From Liolophura sinensis (Eukaryota; Mollusca; Polyplacophora; Chitonida; Chitonidae): DNA of 64,000 bases. Each line of letters begins with the position of its first letter. Positions within the stretch are counted from its first letter, which is position 1. The notes under the pieces are model-generated. The model saw nothing but the letters and a program-made list of their open reading frames with translations. It was not told the origin of the DNA and searched no databases. The position numbers and the translations under genes are program-made. This document shows positions 46,505 to 59,114 of this stretch, piece by piece. The DNA is taken from positions 42,769,385 through 42,833,384 of the forward strand of contig NC_088295.1 in NCBI RefSeq assembly GCF_032854445.1. Direction: 5' to 3'.

Positions 46505-48640
46505 ACTTGAATTAATGGGAAAATATGTAGTGTGGTCAGGTAATTTTGGTTGTTTTGTGTGGTATGTAGTGTGGTCAGGTAATTTCTGTTGTTTTGTGGG
46601 ATATGTAGTGTTGTTAGGTAGTTTCTGTTGTTTTGTGGGATATGTAGTGTGATCAGGTAATTTCTGTTGTTTGTGGGGTATGTAGTGTGGTCTGGTAATT
46701 TCTGTTGTTTTGTGGGATATGTAGTGTTGTGAGGTAATTTCTGTTGTTTTGTGGGATATGTAGTGTTGTTAGGTAATTTCTGTTGTTTTGTGGGATATGT
46801 GGTGTGATCAGGTAATTTTGGTTGTTTGTGGGGTATGTAGTGTGGTCTGGTAATTTCTGTTGTTTTGTGGGATATTTAGTGTTGTTAGGTAATTTCTGTT
46901 GTCTTGTGGGATATGTGGTGTGATCAGGTAATTTTGGTTGTTTGTGGGGTATGTAGTGTGGTCTGGTAATTTCTGTTGTTTTGTGGGATATGTAGTGGTG
47001 TTAGGTAATTTCTGTTGTTTTGTGGGATATGTGGTGTGATCAGGTAATTTTGGTTGTTTGTGGGATATGTAGTGTGGTCTGGTAATTTCTGTTGTTTTTT
47101 GGGATATTTAGTGGTGTTAGGTAATTTCTGTTGTTTTGTGGGATATGTAGTGTGGTCTGGTAAATTCTGTTGTTTTGTGGGGTATGTAGTGTGGTCTGGT
47201 AATTTCTGTTGTTTTGTGGGGTATGTTGTGTGGTCGGGTAATTTTTGTTGTTTTGTGGGATATGTAGTGTGGTCTGGTAAATTCTGTTGTTTTGTGGGGT
47301 ATGTAGTGTGGTCGAGTAATTTCTGTTGTTTTGTGGGATATGTAGTGTGGTCGGGTAATTTCTGTTGTTTTGTGGGATATGCAGTGTTGTTAGGTAATTT
47401 CTGTTGTTTTGTGGGGTATGTAATGTGGTCGGATAATTTCTGTTGTTTTGTGGGATATGTAGTGATGTTAGGTAATTTCTGTTGTTTTGTGGGGTATGTA
47501 GTGTGGTCTGGTAATTTCTGTTGTTTTGTGGGATATTTAGTGTTGTTAGGTAATTTCTGTTGTTTTGTGGTATATGTAGTGTGGTCTGGTAATTTCTGTT
47601 GTTTTTGGGGTATGTAGTGTGGTCGGATAATTTCTGTTCTTTGCAGGGTATGTAGTGTGGTCTGGTAATTTCTGTTGTTTTGTGGGATATGTAGTGTGGT
47701 CTGGTAATTTCTGTTGTTTTGTGGGGTATGTTGTGTGGTCGGGTAATTTCTGTTGTCTTGTGGGATATGTGGTGTGATCAGGTAATTTTGGTTGTTTGTG
47801 GGGTATGTAGTGTGGTCTGGTAATTTCTGTTGTTTTGTGGGATATGTAGTGGTGTTAGGTAATTTCTGTTGTTTTGTGGGATATGTGGTGTGATCAGGTA
47901 ATTTTGGTTGTTTGTGGGATATGTAGTGTGGTCTGGTAATTTCTGTTGTTTTTTGGGATATTTAGTGGTGTTAGGTAATTTCTGTTGTTTTGTGGGATAT
48001 GTAGTGTGGTCTGGTAAATTCTGTTGTTTTGTGGGGTATGTAGTGTGGTCTGGTAATTTCTGTTGTTTTGTGGGGTATGTTGTGTGGTCGGGTAATTTTT
48101 GTTGTTTTGTGGGATATGTAGTGTGGTCTGGTAAATTCTGTTGTTTTGTGGGGTATGTAGTGCGGTCGAGTAATTTCTGTTGTTTTGTGGGATATGTAGT
48201 GTGGTCGGGTAATTTCTGTTGTTTTGTGGGATATGCAGTGTTGTTAGGTAATTTCTGTTGTTTTGTGGGGTATGTAATGTGGTCGGATAATTTCTGTTGT
48301 TTTGTGGGATATGTAGTGATGTTAGGTAATTTCTGTTGTTTTGTGGGGTATGTAGTGTGGTCTGGTAATTTCTGTTGTTTTGTGGGATATTTAGTGTTGT
48401 TAGGTAATTTCTGTTGTTTTGTGGTATATGTAGTGTGGTCTGGTAATTTCTGTTGTTTTTGGGGTATGTAGTGTGGTCGGATAATTTCTGTTCTTTGCAG
48501 GGTATGTAGTGTGGTCTGGTAATTTCTGTTGTTTTGTGGGATATGTAGTGTGGTCTGGTAATTTCTGTTGTTTTGTGGGGTATGTTGTGTGGTCGGGTAA
48601 TTTTTGTTGTTTTGTGGGGTATGTTGTGGGGTCAGGTATA
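46505..48640 (+). repeat. 39-bp minisatellite with an 854-bp tandem duplication
   Basis: About 55 units of ggtaatttctgttgttttgt followed by gggatatgtagtgtggtct. A block beginning near 46890 recurs 854 bases later almost unchanged (tgatca at 46921 and 47775; open frames at 47054 and 47908). Because 39 is divisible by three, a 187-codon frame (GNFCCFVGYVVWS units) stays open in each copy; no sign that it is translated. Confidence 0.95.
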
Positions 48641-49189
48641 TGATGATGGGCAGAAATTACCTAAGTAATAAGGTGACTTTAACAGTTTTTTTTTATAGTA
48701 ATTATATGAGACCACAGTCCTGTATTAGCTGTGAAGTGGTTTGTATGTAGTCTGGCTAACATACATATGTCTGTACATATATATATACATATGTATGTAG
48801 CTATAGCATATCATAGCAGAATATGTTGTGGTGCCTATTACCTACAGACACACTGGATAATAGGTTTAAAATTGATTACAGATGTAATTACACCAGACAA
48901 CAATTAATCAAATGCTATTCAGTTTCCCATACAGCCCGAGATTGCCAGTGTTCACCTCCCATGGCCCCTGAATGCCCCAGGCTGCTGCTCCCACCCAGTT
49001 GTTCTGTGTGTTTGTATATCAAGCTATCACTAGACTGGTCTTAGGAGCATCTTGTTTAAAACCCGAGACAAACTGATAGCACTTAAAGAATGTGACTTCA
49101 GGCTGGGTGGGATGAGAGGGAGGATGCAGATGTATTGCTTCATGAATGTTAGGTTATGTGACAGATAGTCTATGACATTTGTGTTGGGT

Positions 49190-49310
49190 AGGGCCAGTGG
49201 TAGGACCAGTTCTGTTGGGTAGGACCAGTTCTGTTGTGTAGGACCATTTCTGTTGGGTATAAGGCCATTTCTCTTAGGTAGGGCCATTGGTAGGGCCATT
49301 TTTGTTGGGT
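49190..49310 (+). repeat. Degenerate ~20-bp tandem repeat
   Basis: Five to six copies of gttgggtaggaccagttct-like text. Confidence 0.75.
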
Positions 49311-50310
49311 TGGTTTGGGTTACATGAAACGAACATTGTTAAGAATAGCCTCCAGGAATAGCTTTCTCCCGGTACAGATAGTCTATTAATCAAATGTGAT
49401 ACCCTGTCAAGCAGCCTGATGACTCAAAAGGTTAAGGTGTTTGGCTGCTCTGCATACCTTATAGGCCAACCATGCTTGGATCTGTCATAAATTAATTGTG
49501 CTAATAAAAAAAAAAAACCAACGCACCTGGAGGTGTTATTTTAGTGTACCTTTATAACTTCAAAGCGATGCTTACATTCATGTGCTCATGTAAATGCTTG
49601 AAAACAACTGTGTGTAGTTCCCAGTTCTAGCTGCTATTCTTTTAGATTAATTGAATATTAGGGGTAATGTGGGGTGGTCAACAACAAATTGTTAAATAGC
49701 CTGTCCATATAATTGTACTCACCTAGTGTATCTAAAAAACGATGGTTTATGTACATGGACATAAAAAATTTGTGAAATGACCTTATATAAAACATAGTGA
49801 ATTTGTCAGCTAACCTGTATATCCTTTTTTACAGACCACAAAATGAGTGCATTTCCCTAGTTATTTGGTTCTATTATTATAATTAATATTAATGTATTAT
49901 TACATCGTTGCATTTGTAATTGCTACTTCTCACTATGTGTACATTTCAATGTTTGTGTAGTTGTATGTATTATCCTCAAACTTTGATGAGTTCATTTTTG
50001 TGACTTTTGGATGCAATCAGTTAAACATGGGTTGCTCAGGATGTCCAAACTGAAGTGTTTGTTTCATAATTACCTTGTAATGCTCGCTGTAAAGTATGCT
50101 ATATGTAAGTTTATTACTGAGGTGCTCAGCAGATGTGTGCGTCATAGTTTTCTTTGACATTTGTATTACCATTTGTATCACACGACCACTTTTATACTGA
50201 TTAGTGCATGCTTAGATGAATTGCTTCATTCTGAGATGACTAACAAAAAAATAGTCGGGAGTTCAAAGCCAGATTCTGCTGGCTATACAGACATCTGTGG
50301 TACAGTCACT

Positions 50311-50331
50311 GTGTGTGTGTGTGTGTGTGTG
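50311..50331 (+). repeat. (GT)n microsatellite
   Basis: About ten gt units. Confidence 0.85.
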
Positions 50332-52069
50332 CATTTATAAGGTCATCAGATAATCGTCCAACAAACATATCAGCATTTCCTTTGCAATTTTTGCTCGTCT
50401 TCTTTGACATGCCCATATCTTGTTGTTGATCCTAGAACTGAATGCATGCATGCGTGAATGATTATTTGCCCTGTGTAGAAATTAATTGTGATTGCAGTGT
50501 GGGTCATGTTTCCATGGGGGTGGTCCCCCTGACAGACGGGTCAGGTACAGTATGTCACTCTGCCACTGGCTCCTGGAGCAGGTAGTGCTTGTTTTATGTA
50601 TACTCTCCCTATATTGTGTTGATCTAAGTGAATGTCTAGTCTTAACACTGAAAGCAAACTGTGAAATGAAGTGTACACATTTTTATCAAACCCCAAATTG
50701 TTAGGTGCCCGTTAATTTGTTTGGTATGGTTTCTTGGATTTTCATATGCATGTAAACAGGACAGTTCTGTGGTTATTTGTTGGTGATTTGGCTCCACATA
50801 GTAATGCAATTTTCCGCATTGGGCATGCACTGTTAGCACACCATAAATTCTTTTGAAATTCCAAATTTTGAGCCTTTTTTTTTACGATTCACTTAACACT
50901 GTCCTGCCAATGTCTTCCTCTCTCGGCCTTTAGACTTTATCTGTCTTTGTGTCCCCACTACGAACACCACATGCTTTCCATGAGCTGGGGTAGAGACAGT
51001 TTGTTTCTCCCACTGTCCCTATTTGCCAGTGTTTACCTGGTCGCCAGCCTGCCCTCTCAGTAATGAGTGTGTAGGGGCTTCACACCTGTTGACAGCAAAC
51101 ACTTTACCCCTGCAGTATGGCTAACATTGTTAAGAAACAGCTCACCTACTGTTACAGGTTATTGTTACAGGCAGCTTGGCTGTCTCTGGTATGTAGGCCC
51201 TGGTGCCTTATAACCCATAGTCCTTTGTGATTACCTGACTTTTTTCTTCTCATAGGAAATTGAAGTCTTTAAGTTCTTTTAACTTTGTACCTCAGCATGT
51301 ATTGCAAATGTTTGTCCAATTTAAAAGAATTCCATATCTTAAACTTGTTGTATCTATTACATGTATAATGTTAAGAAGCTAAGAGTCTCTTTTTTCTCAC
51401 CTGAGTCAACCAAATACTTCACTCTGTTTGTCAGAGCACTTCTTGAAATAAGAGAAATACACAACTGTATTCTAAAGCCTCTGAAAACATTGAACAAATT
51501 TAATTAACAGTCTTTCACAGAAAGGCATGGAAATCATGAAGTTTCATTGTTTGGGAAAACTTTCCAGAGCTCTGTACACTAACCAGGGCATGGTGTCCGT
51601 GTTAATTTGAAGTGATGCCACTTTCTATGAAAACTTTACTTTTAGACTTTTATGAAAGCAGCCCCGAGGTCTGTATCAAGTTTAACATGTGTGACTCGAT
51701 CCCAAACTGAGGGCCTGTACGAATCTCTGCCCCCGTGTTAGCTGCCTTAGAATGTCCCCCTGCTGGGCTAATTACATGTCCTCCATACCTGTCTGCATGG
51801 CCTATTTTCACCCAGCGTCATTATTCCTGTTACAGCTTTTATTACCTCCCGACCTGGGGGTGTTGTTGCTGAACTGGTTAGCTTCTACAAATTAATGTTT
51901 TATGATTTTGGTGAAAAAAATCTTCGTGTTTTATGGTTATGTTGATTTCTTTTTTGACACCTCTTACTTTTGCTTCGCACTTGTTCTATTAATTGTGAAA
52001 TGAATCCTAAAATACTGGTCCATTTGCATTCCACATTTTAAGACAGCCATTAAAACCACCATACCGAAT

Positions 52070-52252
52070 TTTTCAAACCTTTTCAGATGTTTGTAAGGTG
52101 TTTATTCAAGCATATTTTGAGGGCATTATCCTGTGTATACTAATAAAATTATACTCTTTGGTCAACCAAAACTTTTGTCTCTAAAATTAAATGAAAAGGT
52201 ACTCAAAGTGCACGGAAAGTTGCTCTTTCATATGCGAAAAGGTTGAGGTGGC
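52070..52252 (+). repeat. Dispersed repeat M2, with inverted ends
   Basis: Second copy of the 20.07-kb repeat (taaggtgtttattcaagcat, taataaaattatac, gaaagttgctctttc). Ends ttttcaaaccttttc and gaaaaggttga are inverted and resemble the M1 ends, so M1 and M2 may be related MITEs. Confidence 0.6.
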
Positions 52253-53289
52253 CAGACTATAGAATAAGCACATATAGGCGTATGAGTTTGTCGGTTACAG
52301 ATGCTATGTGCATACATGTCTTCAGTTCATTGTAAATAATCTGATACACTGCAAAAACCAACTTTTTTTTTTATAACAAACAAAACATTTCAGTTACAAT
52401 TTTAGGCTCAGTAAAGATTGGTTAGTGAAGCAAGATTTATTTATACTATTTATAAACTGAGACAGATAGAAAACAGGATGCATATTTTCACCCATTGTTG
52501 TTTCATATTAGAATAATAATTGCTGTTGACAAATCCTCTCTATAATAATAAAATATACGGTTTTGACAGATTAAATCATTGTGCCCTAATTACAGGCAAC
52601 AATTAACTACATACGGTATATGGTTTGTTTCAATGACAGCTCCAAACAGTAAATAATTTTATAGCAATACAACTACATTCTCACTAGAGCTGTTTTACTC
52701 ACTGCTGAACAATGACAAGAGATACACTACAGATGCATATAACTTCTGTTTCAACAGTTGTCAAAACAATTGTCTTTAACTGCATTTTTTAAATCCCTGA
52801 TGTATTCATATCTGACAGTTATTATTATTTGATCATTCTATGCATTATACTTTGCAACTTTTCTGTTTGCTGTAATGAGTGATGTACTCTGCAAAAAATG
52901 GCTCAGAGTTTGAAATCATACATGAAAGTGTTTTATGACCAGAAAGATGTTTTTGAAATATAAATTCTTCCTTTGTTTTTTTTCTTTTTGTGATCAAAAG
53001 AGCTAGACTGGTGATAATAGTTACATGTAACAAATGCTAACCTTACCTTTTTTGGTACTTCAAGCTCTTTTGTTTTTGTTCATTTCTCGTCAGAGCTAAT
53101 CATTTACCACCTGTCTTTTCTTAAACACAGCTGTTAATGAACCATTTTCAGACTGAATATTCTGTTGTTGTAAGTTGATAAACGGTACAGCTGACAGAAT
53201 TTCAGGCTATACCATGCATCACACACATTAATGAATTAAGTTTGTTGCTGCGCTGAAGAAAGGCCACAAAGATCATAATACATTTTTCC

Positions 53290-53872
53290 AGGTGTAAGTC
53301 CTATATTGTTACGTATGTGTGAAGATGAATCAGGGTATAGTGATTGTACAACATAAAATGAATTTTTTATGAGTGAGTGAGTGAGTGCTTGGGGTTTAAC
53401 GTCGTACTCAACAATTTTTCAGTCATATGACAACGAAGGAATCCTTAGGGTGCATGTAGGTGTAATGTGCCTCCTTTATGCAGGATGGATTTCCACCGCT
53501 CTTTTACTTCACTGAGACGACTTACCGAAGGCAAGTAAGCCGCCCCGCCCGAGCCATTATACTGATACAGGTCAACCAGTTGTTGCACTATCCTCTTCAT
53601 GTTGAACGCCAAGCGAGGAAGTTACAACTTCCTCTTTTAAAGTCTTAGGTGTGACTCGATCAAGAATTGATCCTGGATGTACCGGTCCCGAAGCGGACGC
53701 TCTACCAACTGTGCTATCCGGGCCGGTAATTTTTTATGAAGCTTGCATCTTAACTCACACATACAAATCATTTTAGTGCCATTTGCATACTAATTGCAGG
53801 CTTAAATTCCACTGAAAAAAGTGCTTTAGAGGTTGAAGAGGTTGAAGATTTACAGTACTCCAAATTTTAAAG
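53290..53872 (+). mobile_element. MITE-like element M1, split by SINE B
   Basis: Matches the 15.35-15.56 kb element (ttatgaagcttgcatc, then taaattccactgaaaaaag, ending gaggttgaagaggttgaaga). The left half is decayed. SINE B (53373-53727) interrupts it. Confidence 0.55.
53373..53727 (-). mobile_element. SINE family B, full length, with exact 12-bp TSD
   Basis: On the minus strand it begins with a tRNA-like head (ggcccggatagcacagttgg, then tagagcgtccg), includes the B-box-like ggatcaattc, and ends in ttaaaccccaagcactcactc. Flanked by aattttttatga at 53361-53372 and 53728-53739. It sits inside an older MITE-like repeat. Confidence 0.9.
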
Positions 53873-54043
53873 GTGTCATCCTCAACTTACCTCTTCTGCT
53901 CTTGTGTTATAGGTTGAACGTTTGAAGAAATAATCTTGATGTGCTTTTCATGACAAAATAGTTTTTTTGCGTGGGACCAGTAAAAACACTGGCACAAGAG
54001 AAATTTTCCGCTTGAATGTGTCTTGCCCTACCATTGCACCAAC

Positions 54044-54180
54044 TGGAAGGTCTGGCAGCAACCTGCGAATGGTCATGGGTTTCTCCCAGGCTCTGTTCAA
54101 TTTCCTCCCACCTTAATTTTGGTTTTCATTGTATAAGTGAAATTTTTAAGTACGGCATAAAACCAGTCCAAATCAAAGAA
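54044..54180 (+). mobile_element. SINE family A, 5'-truncated
   Basis: Body ggaaggtctggcagcaacct through tail gtataagtgaaatttttaag and an imperfect caaatcaaagaaat end. Confidence 0.72.
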
Positions 54181-55984
54181 ATAGATAGTATCATGTGCAC
54201 TACCTGTAAGGTGAAAATGACATGGATGGTTAAATTCCAGTTTCTGTCGCATTTGTTGACTTTCTAGTTTGTTAAATGGCAAGACTGGACATCTGGTTAA
54301 AATAATGAGTTTCTGCTTCTTAAGCTAGTACCTTTTCAGTGGTTCAGAATATTTGGTTTCAATGTCAGAAAATGATACAGAAGTACACCTATTGCCTGAC
54401 GTGAGGTAAAATGGAGTGGTTAAAATTGGCCAGTTAAGTGAGTATTTGTGCTTAACAAAGCACATTTGAAATGCATGTGCTTCACCCAACTTACACCCAA
54501 TCTGAGGTATCATAACTCATTGCACATGACAAGTTGTCGGAAGTTTACATCGACCATGCCACTTTTGTTTTTGCTCCTTTGTAGACATCCTCTTAATCAC
54601 TGGAGTGTCGATAACCTCGGGCCAGCAGATTGAGAAAGATTTATGCAAATAAAGTGGTGTTCTCTTGGTGCTTTGGCCTGAGGATCTCCTAGATTTCTCT
54701 TGTGAGGATAAGGGCTGTTCAAGCTGTATTTACACTTGTTTGTACTGACTGACCTGTGATCTACATGCAAGAAATCTGTCTGGCTGTGTGATTTGTGTGC
54801 TGATGTTTTTATGCTTACAAGTACATGTACTGTAAAAGATCTGAAATTTCACCCATAACCTAAAGCTCATTTTACCTCTTTTTAAGAGATGTTTTAATCT
54901 GGGAAGGGTATTTTGATGTTTGTTGGAAGGTAGGATGATATATCTTGTTGGGAAAATGTCAATTTCAGCACCAGAAGTAATTTTTTAAGACATTTATTTC
55001 CCATTAAAATGGACTTTTTTAAGTGAAATGTTGGGTCATTTGCTGTGTGTCTATGTGTATGCTGTATAAGGCTCATTCTTTTTTTTACTTCACACTTTTT
55101 TACTACTGTCAGCCCAAATCAAAAGACACTCTTGTCATCAGATACCTGTTCAGGTTGTGGTTTCCTTTGAAGGCCCTGTCTGGTGTTCAAATTGATCGTA
55201 CTGCAGAGTCATGCTAGAGTGTAGAGCAGTATAAATAGTCACATGACATTTCCTCCCCGCTAGTTAATCGACCATTCAGGCGAAGTGACAAAACTTTTAA
55301 AAACAGGAACTCTAGCACTCTCTGATTCTTGTTTCGGACTGACCTAGATGCAAACACCAATCCCTATAGTTGACTATTACGGGGTCAGATACCCTCCAGT
55401 ATTACAGCTCGCTGGAAGTTTTCTGCTAGACACACACAAAAGATTGATGTCCTTTATTCTGTACCCCAGTCACCTGTGGCAAAGTGAGTTTTAGGCTTTA
55501 CAAAAATGCTGGTCCTCTTCGATTGAACCCATCTCATTTTCCAAGCCCTGGCTTTAAAAGGGATTTTGCTCAAAAGGTAAATAACGATGGGGTCATCTTA
55601 GAAAAACAGTTTCCTTGGGCTGTGACTTTCTGCTTGCTGGGAAGAATTTTCGGGTGGCCGAGCTGATAGTCGATTAGTTTTATCATAAAGAAAGTGAAGT
55701 TTGTCTTAGCATTTCTTTTATGTGAAGAATTTAAGAATTGCCAAGTGAAAAGGTTTTGTTTTCAGCGAAGTTTAAAGTCGGAGGTGGACTACATCCAAAA
55801 ATCTTGTTTTTGTGCCCGCGTTGTGTCTTGGCAGCTGAGTCTAGGAATGATGTTGACAAAACCCCACGTTTCATCGCCTTTGTTTGTTTAGAGTGGCCCC
55901 AGGCAGGAAGGTTGTGGGAGCAGATAGCCTGTATAACCAACCATTGTGTTAATCCCTTGCCTCACCCCCACCACTTTACCTGTA
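54181..55984. other. Intronic stretch, partly GC-richer
   Basis: 55.2-55.98 kb is less AT-rich and has short frames on both strands, none recognised; an alternative exon or promoter cannot be excluded. Confidence 0.35.
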
Positions 55985-57525
55985 ACATGTAACAGTGGCA
56001 GATTTTCAGGCCCCCGGCCGCAGCTGTAACGTGTAATGGGAAGATTTACAGGCCACCTCAACTGTAACATGTAACAGGGGCAGATTTACAGACCACTACA
56101 ACTGTAACATCTACCCGGGGCAGATTTACAGGCCGCTACAACTGTAACATGTAACAGAGGCCAATTTACAGACCACTACAACTGTAACATGTAACAGGGA
56201 CAGAAGTACAGGCCACATACCTCAACTCTACATGTAACTGTGGCAGATATTTAGGTGATCTCAGGCCACTTCAACTGTAGCATGTAACAGAGGCAGATTT
56301 ACAGGTCACTTCAACTGTAACATGTAACAGGGGCAGAGTTACAAGCCATCGCAGCTGTAACGTGTAACAGGGGCCAATTTACAGACCACTACAACTGTAA
56401 CATGTAACAGGGACAGAAGTACAGGCCACATACCTCAACTCTACATGTAACTGTGGCAGATATTTAGGTGATCTCAGGCCACTTCAACTGTAGCATGTAA
56501 CAGAGGCAGATTTACAGGTCACTTCAACTGTAACATGTAATGGGCAGAGTTACAAGCCATCGCAGCTGTAACGTGTAACAGGGGCCAATTTACAGACCAC
56601 TACAACTGTAACATGTAACAGGGACAGAAGTACAGGCCACATACCTCAACTCTACATGTAACTGTGGCAGATATTTAGGTGATCTCAGGCCACTTCAACT
56701 GTAGCATGTAACAGAGGCAGATTTACAGGTCACTTCAACTGTAACATGTAACAGAGGCAGATTTACAGGTCACTTCAACTGTAACATGTAACAGAGGCAG
56801 ATTTACAGGTCACTTCAACTGTAACATGTAACGGGCAGAGTTACAAGCCATCGCAGCTGTAATGTGTAACAGGGACAGATTTACAGGCCACCTCAACTGT
56901 AACATGTAACATGGGCATACTGACTGGGCACGTCAACTGTAACATGTAACAGAGGCAGACTTACAAATCACTTCAAGGGGAACAGTGACATATTTTAGGC
57001 CTCCTCAGATGTAACTTGTAACACTGGCAGATTTACAGGCCACCTTAACTGCATTGTGTAACAGTGGCAGATTTACTGGCCACCTCAACTGTAAAAGGGC
57101 CAGATTTACAAGCCATCTCAACTGTAACTTGTAACAGGGCCAGATTTACATGTCACCTCAACTCTAACATGTAATAGGGACAGATTTACAAGCCATCACA
57201 GCTGTAACATGTAACAGGGACAGAAGTACAGGCCACGTACCTCAACTCTAACGAGTAACAGTAGCAGATATTTAGGTGATCTCAGGCCACTTCAACTGTA
57301 GCATGTAACAAGGGCAGACTTACTGGTCCCCTCAACTGTAACATGTAACAGAGGCAGACTAACAGGCCACCTCAAAGGGAACAGTGACATATTTTAGGCC
57401 TCCTCAGATATAACAGGTAACAGAGGCAGATTTACAGGCCACCTCAACTGTAACATTTAACAGGGACAGAATTCTACACCACCGCAGTTGTAACAAGGGC
57501 AAATTTATTGTCCACCTGTGTAATA
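55985..57525 (+). repeat. 40-bp minisatellite with ~212-bp higher-order unit
   Basis: About 38 units of aactgtaacatgtaacaggg then gcagatttacaggccacctc. A five-unit block recurs three times, marked by ccaatttacagaccactac at 56161, 56374 and 56585, giving 213- and 211-base periods. Right end more diverged. Confidence 0.92.
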
Positions 57526-58664
57526 GATGTAACTGAAGAATAGATGAATAAAAAGTATGAAAAGCATAATAAGAATAGAATCACTCCTAAATCTTGTTAA
57601 ATTAGATGGATCACTGATCTTTATTTTTGAGAAATTTCATGCTTAAATTTACAGCATTTGGCATGCACAGTTATTTTCACTTCTGTGTCCATGCATTTTG
57701 CCCACCACACTTCATTTGACATTTCTGTCTTTGATTCATTGTTTATAAATCTAAACGGCTTATGGTTCTCTCTTTGAAGAAGAAATTTTTTTTTTGTGCA
57801 CAGTTGGGTACTCCATACTTGTTAATTATATTATCTGTGTTCGTTATGATTGACATTTAAGCCATATTATGTCGGAGCAAGGCGTAATATCCTCATCTTT
57901 ATTGCCAGCTAAGATGATGAACTCATGACATAATAATCATGATGTGATAGACCTGTATATTTTTGGATTATTACTGTATCAGTGTCCATTTATTCAAAGC
58001 CCTTTGTAATATAGTCTATAACCAATATCTTATTTATGTTGGCAGACAAGATAATCCGTACCTGAGTTAATTACTGTCTTGTGCATGTATGTAATGGTGA
58101 TATTTGATGCTGAGTCCCAGCCTCCTTCTTCTGCTATCCAAGGTTAATTAACTTGCCAATCCCTGGATACAATAAGCTTACATCAGATTTCACACGATCA
58201 GCACGTAACCGGGTAACACACCTGAGTTACCCGAATCGTAGAGTGGGCTCACTTCATGCGAATCAAAGATGCCACATGGTATTGCACAACTTTTCAAGTT
58301 TTTGGGGAATGTATTTCTTAGATTTTAATTATGATGGTAGCGCTGTCAGGTAGGTTTGTAGTGTGTAATATATCCAGCAGTGAATTAGGATTGATGAGTA
58401 TACGGTACATGCAGGTTTTTCTTGTCTGTATCTACAATATATAAATGAAGAATATCAGGTTGGAGGTTGTAAATTTTTCTTGATGTATATGCAGGTATAG
58501 TCTGAAAGTAGAATGATATTCTGCTGGAAGTTAAGGGAAAAGTGTTTGAAAATATAACTAAATTACTAGAATGGACCATTAATTGTAAATCTGTGGATAA
58601 TCTTATAGATTTTAGATATATTCAATCAATCAGTATATAAATCAATAAATGATTGTGTTTTCAG
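57526..58664. other. Intronic stretch before the first ankyrin exon
   Basis: AT-rich; nothing recognised other than the acceptor at 58655-58664. Confidence 0.45.
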
Positions 58665-58807
58665 ATCAGCCTGGAGGTGGAGGAGCTGGCAGTCCCTATG
58701 TGGGTTCCCTGTCCATGGCTGACAAACTGCGGGTGGCGGCCAGTAAGGGGCAGGAGGACAAAGTGCAGGAGCTAATCAAGGCAGGGGCGAACTTTGAGCC
58801 AGATAGG
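58665..58807 (+). CDS. Ankyrin-repeat protein exon (first ankyrin unit)
   Basis: Acceptor gtgttttcag and donor agg|gtaagt bound 143 bases that enter with two codon bases and leave in phase 0. The exon encodes a Gly-rich linker (QPGGGGAGSPYVGSLS), then MADKLRVAASKGQEDKVQEL and IKAGANFEPDR. The second part is an incomplete ankyrin unit (helix pair LRVAASKGQ..V..LI..GA). The following exons continue the repeats. The order of units and the wording LxVAAxKGQ recall ANKRD6 (diversin), a Wnt/planar-polarity adaptor, but many ankyrin proteins begin this way, so the symbol is left empty. The 3' end of this exon seeds an intronic minisatellite (59115-59680). Confidence 0.88.
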
Positions 58808-58847
58808 GTAAGTCTGAAAATTATAAGTACTAAACATAAAGGCATTA

Positions 58848-59114
58848 GCGGGGGCTTCCGTGGTTCAGTTGGTTAGCGCGCTAGCACAGCGTAATGACCC
58901 AGGAGTCTCACACAAATGCAGTCATTGGGAGCTCAAGTCCAACTCATACTGGCTTCCTCTCAGGCTGTACGTGTGAAGGTCTGTCAGCAACCTGCGGATG
59001 ATCGTGGGTTTCCCCCGGGCTCTGCCCGGTTTCCCCCCCACCATAATGTTGACCGCCGTTATAAGTGAAATATTCTGGAGTACAGTGTAAAACACCAATC
59101 AAATAAATAAATAA
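58848..59114 (+). mobile_element. SINE family A, full length, inserted in the exon-derived minisatellite
   Basis: Complete head (cttccgtggttcagttggtt), body and tail. Flanked by ataaaggcatta (58836-58847) and ataaaggcagta (59115-59126), a target-site duplication with one change. The duplicated sequence is part of the minisatellite unit. Confidence 0.88.

Larger units (their letters stand above)
48650..52069. other. Intronic stretch with few repeats
   Basis: Only a small tandem repeat (49.2 kb) and a GT run. The part at 50.9-51.9 kb is less AT-rich and of higher complexity; no exon could be supported. Confidence 0.4.
46354..58664 (+). other. Putative 12.3-kb intron of the ankyrin gene
   Basis: Inferred intron between the Ser-rich exon and the first ankyrin exon. 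It contains the 39-bp minisatellite block, MITE and SINE copies and the 40-bp minisatellite. Between the listed repeats (about 48650-52070 and 54180-55980) I saw no convincing exon; short open frames there match nothing I recognise. Confidence 0.4.

Noticed and set aside
47054-48471. Two 187-codon frames of CCFVGYVVWSGNF repeats
   Set aside because: They arise because the 39-bp minisatellite unit is a multiple of three without a stop in one frame; no start context, splice sites or family match.
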